The notes under the pieces were generated by a model that had not been told where the DNA came from, searched no databases, and saw nothing but the letters and a program-made list of their open reading frames with translations. From contig NC_066316.1 in the NCBI RefSeq assembly GCF_022539315.1, positions 11,525,108-11,589,107 of the forward strand: 64,000 nucleotides of DNA, given 5' to 3'. This document shows, in pieces, positions 24,201-35,400 of the stretch. This DNA comes from Serinus canaria. Lineage: Eukaryota; Chordata; Aves; Passeriformes; Fringillidae. Both the position numbers and the translations under genes were made by a program. Each line of letters starts with the position of its first letter. Position 1 is the first letter of the stretch.

Positions 24201-27200
24201 CTGGAGCCACTGCCTCTGGGGTACTCTCAGCTGCAGCTCCTTTCTCTGCTGAACACCTGCACAGAGTAACTTCTCTGTTCCCTGTCCTGGATGATATAAC
24301 AGACACAGCGGGAGCCTGGTGTTCTCATTTTGATTTTTTTTTTTTTTAAAAAGCTATCTAATTATTTGGTTTTAGGAATATCTTAGCAAAAGTTGAGAAA
24401 CTCAGAGGTGTTGTGAGTGGGTGTAGGTCATTTGACAAAAAAAATCAACAGCAACAAATTGCTCTATCAGGAATGTATTAGATCTATCTGGCTAGTCTTG
24501 GGGAAAAATGCAAGCAATCTAAAATAAAAAAAGTACTCAGAAGTGTTCCTCTGGGGCTCCTTTGGGGCTTCAAAGCACAGTAATTCAGAAATACTGCATT
24601 TTGTGACAAAATTGCAGTTTGCATTTTAACGGTGGCAAAACTCAGCATAAATGTATAATCAATGCTTCCCACTCCTAAAAAAAACCAAACCCAAAACAAA
24701 AACCAGAATCAGATGCTGAAGGAGATGGTACAGCAGGATAATTCCCTGTGGTGATGTAAAACCTCTCTTTTCCCTCTTTTATGACTGCTCTGCTGTGCAT
24801 GCTCCCAGCACTGCTCTTTGCAGGAGCAGGGAAGCTGAGTGGAAGCCTGCAGGATTTGGTATTTTGCATCAAAATATTCATTTTCAGACCGCAGTTTAAT
24901 TCCTTCCCAGGTGGCAAATAACTACAAAGTGTTGGCTGGGGTGATAGAGAGGCCACTGAGTGCTGCTGCTGTCCCTGATGCCAAATCCAGCCAGGCTGCC
25001 AGCTGACCCCTTCAGCTGAGGCAGCAGCTGCTGCAGTGGTCACTGAGAGGAAAAGCTCTCACTTAGAGGATGCTCCCTCACAAGAACATCCTCTCTGCAT
25101 GGCCTGGAGCTATGACAAGGCTCCCTTACAAACAAGCTAAATAAGAGCCTCCTCTCTCCCTTCCCCTCCAGTCTCCTCATAGATAAGCCAGGGATATTTA
25201 AGAATACTTTTCTTTTTTTTTTTTTTCCTCCCCCTTTCAATTTATGCATTTCTGCTGTAAGACTGTCAGGAAAGTTGACCAAGGTGCAATTTAAAGTCTG
25301 AATTTCTGTTGATGAAGTTACCTCAAGGGCACTCACATCTGAAAATTCCCCATTGCTGGGCAGCAGGACAAGTGTCTAGTACCAATTTAAATGCCTTCAG
25401 CACTCTGACTTCCAGATGCCTTTTTTTTTTTTTTCCAGGCAAAGGAGACTGGACCAGGTAATAAATCTGCTTCTTCTAGAAATATAGCTTGTCTGCAGCT
25501 GCTTGTTTCACTTGACATGCAGCCTCTTGCAGAAGGAACAGAAAAGACAGGGAAGCCCTATTTTGGGCAGAAGGAGTGCCTGCTGCTCTTAGAAGCAGCT
25601 TTGTGGATTCTCATTGGCATTTGGGGGCAGGTTTACTTCTTTGTGATGAGTTTTGAACAAACACCAGCATGGGGTTATTAGCAGCACCCCTATTATGTTT
25701 CTAATAGTCTTGTTAACATGCAGGAAATCGATGCCAGCAAATGTTAAGGAGAGTACAGAGGAAAGTTAGTGCAGAATGCTTGGAGGCCCATCCAGATTTT
25801 GTCAACAGCCATTGCTCTTCTCCAGAGATCATGGTTTTTTTGTTTGTCCTGGGCAAGAGCAAGACAAGAATTGATGCTGTTTGAGCTCTTTGCCTCTTTT
25901 TCAGTTAGCTGTGGCCAAAATGTCCCAGCAACTGGGACCTCACAGTATTATCCTAGGAGCAGCATTTTGGTATGGAAGTGAAGAACTGAAGGTGTTTAAG
26001 AGAATTATTGGAGATCCAATTACAAAAAAAAAAAAAAAGTCCCAATAAAAAATGAATTAGCTTCATATTTCAGAAATGGTTTTTGACCCTTTCTACATTG
26101 CAGGCTTCCTCTAAGGCTCTACATCCATTTGTTTCACTTCTGCTCCCATGCTGTTAAATGTGGACAGTAGTCCTCTGCCACACAGAACTATTGCAAGGTA
26201 CTCAGGTTTTGAGGAGCTGAATGCCACTCGAGAATATGAGTGGAGTTTCCTCCTCTAGTCTACATCCCTGTTCCTTTGGACTCACTCACAAAGGGCCTCC
26301 CCCATCTTACTTTAACATGGAAGATTCAAAAACCCTCTCTGGCCTCTGGGAGGGAAAATTCCTGCTGCTCTATCCCTGGAGATTCAGGCAGTGATGCATC
26401 CAACACTGAACAGTAGAATCCTTCCATGTGTGCACTCAGTACAGAAATATTAAGCACCACTTCTCCCAGCACTCCTATTCAGAAGGCACTCACGAGGCAG
26501 GTGTCTGCATTTTCTCAGTATATAAGGGACTCTGAAACACCTGGTAGCAACACTGCAAAACCCCAGAGGGGTTGTCTGTAACCCCCCTGCCAGCACTAAA
26601 AGGGGTAGAGCTGAGGGAGGACAAAGCACAGGCACGGGTGCAGTGAGTGCACTGCTCCTCTCCTGTTTTCTTTGCTCCTCTGCTGCCTCATGGAACAATC
26701 ACTTCATCTTTTGTGCTGAAGAAAAGGAAATACGACACTGTTGATCAGCTGCAGTTGGAATAAAATGAAATGAGATCCAATGTACTCAGCTGTTACCTGA
26801 GCAAGTCAGACTTACTGACCTTCACTGTGACTACTAATGTGCAAAACCCTCTGTCTTCCAGCTGTGAAAGCCGTTTCTCATTTCTGAAGTGAGAACAAGG
26901 AAAGGAAAAAAGACAGAAGGAAGAATATTACACGTGGGATGCCCCTACCTCCTTTTTTTTTAACTAACAGTGAGTATTTTAGCTCAGTCACAGGCATCAC
27001 CTAATTCATGTTCCCACAGGATAAAGACAGCCTTGTTGTTTGCACATGCAGCCTTTAGTATCCAAATAACTTCTCTCAGACACTAAAAATACCTCTGTGT
27101 TTTCAGTCAGAACCAATGTTTCTCTAACAACAACAAGTCATTCACAACTTATCAGCCTGCCAGGTGGGCTCTGCCCTGTGCTCACAGGGAACAAGCAGTT

Positions 27201-30024
27201 CTGGGGCAGAAGAGAGCAGTGGGATGAGCAGCATTTGGGCTGGTGGGAGAAGCCTCCTGAATGGAGGCACAGCTCACTGCCCAACATTGTCCTTCTCCCC
27301 AGGAGATGGTAATGAGGCTTGCTCACCATTTCATGAAAATTTCATTTGCTGCACACAGGGCTCCCTGGCAGAAGGAGCACTGGTGAATCTTGCAGAGGTG
27401 GTTAAAGCCCTTACAGCCTCCTGCTATGTGCTCCCTCTGTCCATGAGGATTTCCATCCTTGTAGCTGGATAAAAAAGGGGCATGAACCCTGCTTGCAGCA
27501 GCCCCAGGTCTAATGTGTTGTATTATACTGTCAATGAAGGTGATGTGCACAGGGAGGGGGTCACACCATGATCACACCCTGACTCTACTCCAAGTCAAAG
27601 GGGAGAGAAAGGGGTTCCCCTTCCCTCAGACAGAAAATGAAAATTGCTGCTGAGTCACAAGAAAACCCAGAAAATGAATTATTGGTTTAAAAAGCATTAT
27701 TGCTTTTAACAGCATGCTCTTGCATGTGTCAAGGGAGACTGTGAAAAAACAGAAAGGCTCACAGATCCACAAATAAACTCCAAGGGTAATACTGCAATGA
27801 TTTCCTTGAAGACTAGGAACTCCACTTCCGTTGTCGAAATCAGCTTGAGTGGCTCAGGCACCTCAGAAGAGCTCACCTTGGAACAGTCTACTTCAGTCAT
27901 CAAAATCAGAAGAGTCAGGAAATCAAAAAGAACAGCAGAACCACAAACAATTATCCTGGCTCTTTCATTAGCTGGAACTGCTGAGTTAAGTAACAATTAG
28001 AGCATTATCCTCTGTGGTGCATGATCCATCACAGACAGCTGCAGGTTGGCTGTGCCTGCCCAGTGCAGGCATTTCAGCTGCTGCCCAGGCTAATGTGTGT
28101 GAGCACATCCAGGCTTTTAAACCCAGCCTTGCTGCTGGGGCTTAGAAGATGTTTAAAGCTGACTGGGGGCCTAACATCTGGCTGAGAGCCTATTACTGAC
28201 TCTGGAGCTGCTGCAGAGGCTGTAGCCAGGTGGTCCAAGTTGAATATGGGTGGCTCATGAGGATCAGCATCCTATGCAGCTGTCCCTGCTAGGCAGGAGA
28301 AGTCTGCTAGGAAAGAGGGCTGAGAGCAGGAAACATTCCAGGTGTCTGATCCACATCTGTCACATGGCATCTGAGCTCAGCTGGATGAACAGAGGTGACA
28401 TCTTCAGGGACAGATGATAAGATTACTACCTGTAGTTTTATCTACAAGACACCTGAACACCTGGGGAACAGCTCCCGAGCCACTGCAGTTTGCAATGCTT
28501 CAAGAAAATCCAAGCCACTGACAGTCTCTGATGGATCATGTGGTTGGAAGAGCTAATTGGTATCCAGTGGGGTTAATCACACCTCAACTCCAATCAAATG
28601 GCTCTCTTGGGCACTAGTAGCAGTGAAGCTGTGAGCTGTGTGCCTGGCAGTACAAGGCTGCCTGCACATCTACCTTGCCATGGATGTAGTTATCTCCCCA
28701 GAAGTGAAATGGAAGTGTCATTTAAGCTCCAACCAATTCCTTACAGAATTATGCCAAAAGTTGTGTGTCAAGTTTATAAAATCAGATTAAAAGCATCCAT
28801 ATTGGGCTTTGTTCCTGCTTAACTATGTTGGTAACTGCTCTGGGAAAGTGGTGCAGTGTTTAATATCTTTCTGTAGTAATTACAATTGGGTATGAAAATG
28901 AGCTACAAAACAGGGAAGTGCTTTTATCCTGATTTCACAGATGGAGAGCTGAAACACTAAAGGCCAAATCTAATAAAGAATTACAGTGCTGCAGAACCTG
29001 CCTTGCAGTCATCTGGTGCCCATATGGGATGCTGAACACTGTTAGACACCCAGTCCCCATTTAGTGGAGCCTCTGTTTATAGGACAGGCTCATCCTCTCT
29101 AAGTGGGAGCCAAAAAAGTCAACTTACTGAGAAAGAAGCTGCCCAAAATGACTGCTCTTGTGCATCTCTCATCTGAGCTGCCCAGCTCAAAGGTGTTATG
29201 AGCAAGAGGAGGTGTCAGAATGCACATCTTGATTACCTCATCAGGGTTTTCTGGGAGTTTTGGCTTAGGGTCACTGCCCATGCCTTCCCTAGATGAGCAT
29301 ACCAAAGAGTTCCAAGTGCTTGGTAGACTTCCCTCAGCTCCTTCAGAAATGAAAGGAGACCTGTCCTTCTTCACAGTGCATGTAGTGCACATTTAAGTGG
29401 CCTTGCCTTGCTAAGGCAAGTTCAATTTCTCTTTTCCTTCCTTCCCACACTGAACTTGTTGCTCACACCAGAAATAATCTGAGAGCAAGACAAGCAGCAG
29501 GAGAGAGTTTAGTTCTGCAATGTGCTACCTGGGGATAATTTTTGGGGAATATCATGCATTCTGGGTAGGAATCAGGACTCACTTTGGTACATCCTGATGA
29601 ATTCCCCAGCTACAGTGGCATGGATACATTCTCCTTACACACAATTTCCAAAATAATTTTGGAACAATGATGCAGCTGCAACATAGCTGTCAAGAACTTC
29701 TTCTTCAGTCCCTCTGGACAGAGACAGTTCAGATGCTCCTGTGAGGTGGCAAATGTGTCTTAATCCCTGTAAGCAGGTGCAGGAACTGGATCTAGGAAGT
29801 TGGGTCCTTCCATGACTGATATTTTGGTGCCTCTCCAAGTTTGATAACAAGGAACATGAATTGTTTGCATGTCAACTTTTTCCAGATTCCAGCTCTGCCT
29901 CTTCCTCTCTGTAGGTACCTATATCACATTTAGGATCTGACCTTGAGTAGCTCATTTAGGTACCCAGGCAGAATCTGTGGCAGAACAGAGTCAAGCCCAC
30001 CCTCCAAAGTCATGATGTATCTTT
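21215..30024. other. Gene desert, second part
   Basis: No gene is recognised. The largest frame, 23762-24349 (195 codons, + strand), lies in a locally GC-richer patch. Minus-strand frames overlap it at 23907-24089 and 24064-24306, and its product has no recognisable motif. Poly-T runs are seen near 24333-24347, 25210-25226 and 25421-25435. Confidence 0.55.
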
Positions 30025-30084
30025 GGATCTCTCTTTCCCATCTGATTTAAATGATGGGATCTCTCTTTCCCATCTGATTTAAAT
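30025..30084. repeat. Two-copy tandem duplication, 32-bp period
   Basis: A 28-bp segment at 30025-30052, starting GGATCTCTCTTTCCCATCTG, is repeated exactly at 30057-30084. The perfect identity suggests a recent slippage event or an assembly duplication. Confidence 0.9.
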
Positions 30085-31636
30085 TTAGTTTTGCTCACTA
30101 CTTGCCCAAGCAGAGCTTCTCTTGATTTTAAACTGATGGCCAAATATTAATTGGAGGTCTAGAGACAGACAATTATTCTCCACAAGACAAAACCAAAAGT
30201 GCATTAAGGGAAATCTTTCCACAGAAAATGCTTTAGCTGTTTTTCTCATCTAGTGCCACAAATACAACCATGGCAGCTCCCAGCAGTCAGATGCACACAA
30301 TAACAGCTGCCACTTCTACTGACTGATAAAAGCAGGACAAGCACCTCAAAGGAAAGACATTTAGCTGGGGAAACCTCTAAATAAAAAATTCTGCAGGACA
30401 TTGCAAAGCAGGTGGGCACCCTCTGAGCCTCATTTAGCAAGTTACCCCATCGCTGAGGCTGTGCCCAGCCCACCGCTGGGTAAAATATTCCTGACTGTAT
30501 GCACAATATCAACATTGCAAAGGTCTTGGAGACAAATACTGCTTGAAACTACAATCCTTAGGGCTTTCCAGAAGGGGGACTGATTAAACCAGATGGGGAG
30601 AATTTAGCCACAGCAGGCCAGATTCTCAGCTAATGTAAATCAGCTTCACTCTGCAGATGATTTGCAGCAGTTGGAACCTGTAGCTTCAAAGGATCAAGTT
30701 GCAGTCTCCTGAGCAATTGAGTCTGCATAGATTTTTACCAGTAAAATTAACAAGACCACTGTGTGTTGTGGGGGAGAACTAATCCTTAAATTAACAGAAA
30801 TTGCTGAGACTTAAATAGTAATTTCTCTAGTTAGAGACTCACCAGGTTTTTCTCAGCTTCTCAGACCTTTATTTCCCTGAACCTCACAATATAATCAATA
30901 CTGAAACAACACATCTGAATGGCCTTGGATGGTAGCAAGCCATAAAAGCTTCTGAAGCTGTTAAAATTAAAATGTCCTTTTTTAAGTGGAAGGAGTTTTT
31001 AAGGACAAGACAGCAGCTGCTTTGAAATGTCTGTGAATTCTTTTCTCCTTGCAATTAGTAGCAAACAATAAAGGCCTCTTTTTAGAGCACTGATGGCATT
31101 TTCTTTGGCTTTGGCAGCTTTTGTCTTTTCTAAATGATAATAACAGTGAGTGTTTGTTTCTGTTGAGGAGGGAACATGTAGCCCTGCAAAGCACACTGGT
31201 TCCACACACTAGCTGTAGGCACCTTCTTCTGAGAAACTGTTTCAAGCCTGGGCCTCTGTAATTAGTATTTTTAGTGATACACAATATAAACCTAATGGTG
31301 CTGTTATGTCTAGCTTACCCGAAATTGGTAAGCTGTGAAATTTCTCACTTGCCCAGCTGTTCAGCAGTCGTCTCTCAGTCCCCCATGCCCTGCAGAGCTT
31401 TCTGCTTCTACCAACAAGAAGAATTTGCTTTGTGCAAGTGAAGTAGAGGAAGGGTTTGTTTGGCTGCTTTCAGTCGTTTGTTGGTGCTTAGATTATTTCA
31501 GGTGGCTCTGACAGGAGAATCTGCAGTGAATTCAATTGTATCTCCCTTTGCTGGGGATAACAGGGCATGGGATGGCAGCTTAGGGAGCTGCAGTGTGTGC
31601 CAAGCTGTGCACAGCCCCAGAGTAAAGAGTTACCTG
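30085..31636. other. Intergenic, nothing recognised
   Basis: No gene or transposon recognised. Small overlapping frames of 60-100 codons occur on both strands, for example 30982-31284 on the minus strand, with no known similarity. Confidence 0.6.
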
Positions 31637-32463
31637 TTCACCTCGTTATAAATAAGAAGCTTGACTATGCCAATATTCAAGCAGTAATCAATTTATTAAT
31701 TAATATGGTAAAGTGTGAGCAACACAGCTCTGGGTACAGTGGGGGCAGTTTCCCTCCAACTGCACACCGATGGTTGGGGCTTACAGGTATTTATATGGGT
31801 ACTCACAAGCTTTCTCAGCAATTTCTATTTTCCAATTTTTACATCACAATTCTATACACTACTGTGATTTAGTTTTTCTCAGGATGCGTCTCAAAAAGGA
31901 GGATCCCCAAATTGTGGTAGTAGTTTCTGAGGTATTGGTTCTGGTTTCTGCAAGAATAAAGACGAATCCCATCTGGTGAAGTCCAGCTCCCCAGATGTGG
32001 GTCCACCTTTTTAATTACAATGACAATAAATCTCATAACAGTGATGTCCAGCTTCCCTTGGTCGAAATTATAAATCCTTGAGATGATGTTCATCTTCCTT
32101 TCTCAAGCTGTTTTTCTCTGTTTTGTTAAGGCATGAGTTAAGCATATTCCCTTTATATATATTCCAAAGCTATAGTTTCAAGGATACAAGCAATATGCTT
32201 CAAAAGGTTCTTATTGCAGCACTCTTTAAGGCCTGACTACAAGCAAAAAGCAACATCCTTAACACTTTAATTCAAATGCTCCTAAATCAACCAAGGTTAA
32301 TCACAAACAAAAGATAGGTTCAAAGGCCTTCTTCCATGCTTTACTTTCCTCAGTTATTATTAGAATTCACAACTGTCCCATTGTCAGCCTCTACACATAT
32401 CCAATCACAAATACAGACATTGCCTATATGTACCTGACACCAAACACAGCTTTGTATTTCACA
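31637..32463 (-). mobile_element. Solo LTR of an endogenous retrovirus (minus orientation), candidate 5-bp target duplication
   Basis: On the minus strand the element starts TGTGAAATACAAAGC (complement of the bases ending at 32463). A long U3-like region follows, then a TATA box ATATAAATA (complement of 31788-31796). An AATAAA comes about 95 nt later (complement of 31692-31697), followed by a 55-nt U5-like end. The spacing of TATA box and polyadenylation signal is nearly the same as in the element at 3717-4101. The bases ACCTG occur at 31632-31636 and at 32464-32468, immediately outside, and may be a 5-bp target-site duplication of the ERVL type. With these edges the minus-strand end is GGTGAA, not the canonical CA, so the edge may have mutated or be off by a few bases. 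No internal retroviral genes are present. Confidence 0.6.
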
Positions 32464-35400
32464 ACCTGATGAGGTTTACAGCCAAAATCCTTTTCTTCCT
32501 GAGCACAGTGCCTTAGCAAGTTCAGCTCTGAGCTGCAGCTGATAGGTGTTTGTCATCTGCAGAGTCCTGAGCTGGGAAACTGCTCAGGAACCCCTGATTG
32601 CTTTCAAATGTGCCAGGAGTCCTTTTCTGAGGAGCACCTTGGTGGTTTTGTTCTTTGGGAATAGTGTCCACCTTCTGTAGCTGGTGGGGTGCTCTCAGGA
32701 AGGTAAGGCCAGGCATTCCATTTTGAGCTCATGTTGTCTAGAGGGATTTCTTTGTTTGAGTCTTGCTCTTTGGAAGTGAGGTTGTTGAAACTGGAGAGGT
32801 TTTCAGCTGGTCTCTTGAAATGTGTTTCACATAAAAATGGAGAGAGGCTCTAGCTTCTCCTTTTAGCATTTCCACTTCTTTAGAAAGTGAGGTCAAGAGG
32901 AATTTCTGCTTCAGAGCTTGGCTGCTGAAGGCTAAGTTTGCAGGGTTTGATTAGAATGAGATCAAAGAGGGTTTCATTAGAAGCTCCTCCTGTGTTCTTG
33001 GAGATGATGGCAATTTCCAGCAGCAGGAGGTTCCCCCTCTCCAGTCAGCACTGGTGTGCTTCCAGTCCCATGCATTCCCTATGGGATTCACCTGTCTAAA
33101 ATCATGGAGCAATTCTACATCTGAGGCTGCATTTTTGTGGTGCTTGGGTCACATGCCCATTTTATTGCTTACCAAGAGGGCTGGAGTGCTTCTAGAGGCT
33201 GAGATTTTTTTGTTGTTGTTGTTGTCCTTTGATTCTAGGGCTTGGGACTTTAATTAAAAGTGTCAAGCAGTTAGAGACACACACTAAAAGCACGAGGTTG
33301 CAACCTTGGTCTTGAGGGAGAAGTAGAATTTTTCAGAGTGTATAAAGGCTGCAAAGGCCACTTGTTCAATTTTAACAGGGCTGGGTTGGTTTTGTGGCAT
33401 GCTTTTTTTTTTTTTTTTTCCCAGCAAGAATCTCCTCTAGGAAATCTGAGGGAAGCAGGGAAATTGAAATGATTTTGAGATGGTCTGAAACAAAATCTGT
33501 GAAGAACAACATTCATTTTAAGCACTTAGATGAAGAGAGGAAATGCATTTAGCTGAGGAGCTTGAGCAAATACTTAATAAGGACAGAACAAGGCACAAAG
33601 TAGTGTAGTTTGCAAAGAGAGCAAAGCAATGGAGGAAATCATGTGTCTCTCCACAAATTAGATTCCCATTTGTAAGGACACATGGCACAGAGCAATTTCA
33701 GAGCTGGGTATTCCCAGATATTCTCTCATTTGAAATATTTGTACCAAAAGTGAGCATCTTTCTAAAGGAAATATTCCAGCTTAAGCAGAGCTTGAGGCAA
33801 AGGCACAGGTAAAGTCTCCTTGCTGTGTTATGCAGGTCAGGCTTTGTGCTTCTTTTCCTCTTATCAGCCATGAATCAGTTTCTGGGCACTGGCAATATCA
33901 TGTGCACCAGTTTTTCTCATCTCCTTGGGAAAACTGATCCAAGGAAGGGGCCTAAAGTTTCCTTTGGTTACAGCTTGGGGATTGCTTTAGGCTTTAGTGC
34001 CAACTGCCATCAAAATTTGTCTCATTTGCACAAGACACAGGCGCTGCAAAGAGGTGAACAGCACACGTGAGAGGACAAAGTGAATGTCCTTGAGTGACTT
34101 TAAAGATACATTTCTATGCAAATTGATGTTTTGTTGCATTCTGGCATTGTGGTTTTTTTGTTTGTTGGGGTTTTTGTTTTGGTTTGATTTGGTTTGTTTT
34201 TGCTGTAATCTGAACTTCCAATTCTCAGTATTACTTTTTTATGGTTTTAGATAAAACTTGTCTTAGGGTTTTTCCCTTCAGCAGCAAGCAGCTGTTAAAA
34301 GCTTTGCTTTAATGAAAGCTGTTTTGGATGGGAATTTCCTTCAGGCCTTGTCCAGCAGTCTGTTGTCAGCACAATTTAGCACAGAGATGGGGAAAAGACC
34401 CAACCACTCCTTGTGTTAGGATTCTGTGAGTGGGATGAATTCACCTGTCAGCTGCTCTAGCTGCTCTGCTGGCACCTCAGCTCCTCACTGGCTGGGTTTG
34501 GAGCTTGCTCTGCCATTCAGGCAGGAGCAGGGGTGAGGACTGAGGGTGAAAGCAGCATTTTAAACCCATTCCAGCTGGCACACCTTAGTGCAGGAGCTGC
34601 TTTCCAGTGCCTGAGGCAGCGTGAGCAGGCTCCATGGCCTTTGCAAAGGCAATCCCAAGGGAGACTGCAGAGCCCAGAGGGAAGAGAAATGCTCCTCTTG
34701 ACTCCTCACCTTGCAGGACAGATGCAGTGGCTGGCTCTTAGAGCCAGGAAGATAAATCATAAAACAAAGGAAGGGTTTTTTGGTGTTTCCCCCCTGCCCC
34801 AGGTTAGCTGAGTGGTTTGTTCATCACTGTGCTGGATGAGGTGTATGTTTTCTTATAAAAATGTGCTTGTTTCACTGTTCATTTATCACAGGAAATAACA
34901 GCACTCACATGTTGCTTTTTGTCTATTTGAATCTAATTTCACGAATCTCTGCAGAAAGCTAAATATACCTATTCAATTTACACTTAGGAAGGATATTGCT
35001 GCATTTATAAATAAGCTCATCTTTTCTCTGCAACAGTACAGATATTCTTCTTCTGGAATTAAAATTCATCCTAATATTTTGCTGTTTTGCAAGGCTTTGA
35101 GCATGCCCCCTGATATCAACAACATGGGGTTTTGTCTACATTAGTTGTAAGCCACTATCTGGACTTACTCTCAAGGGATCCTTCATGAGCCTCTTAAGCT
35201 GCAGTAAAAATATCAATTTAATATTTTTCTCTTTTTTTTTTTTTTTTTAGTTGTCACAAAATTTTTGAGCATGCTTCATAAATGGACCAAATGTCTGTTC
35301 TGCCAGCTGATGACTCATCAGCTTTTAGAGATACAAAAGAGAAAGATGAGCTATTTAGGCAGGTGTAAAAGTGTGTAAGGAACATAGTGGGCAAAATTCT

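Noticed and set aside
35231..35251. Long poly-T followed by AG, resembling a splice acceptor
   Set aside because: No coding sequence or plausible exon follows. Oligo-T runs next to AG are common in this AT-rich DNA.
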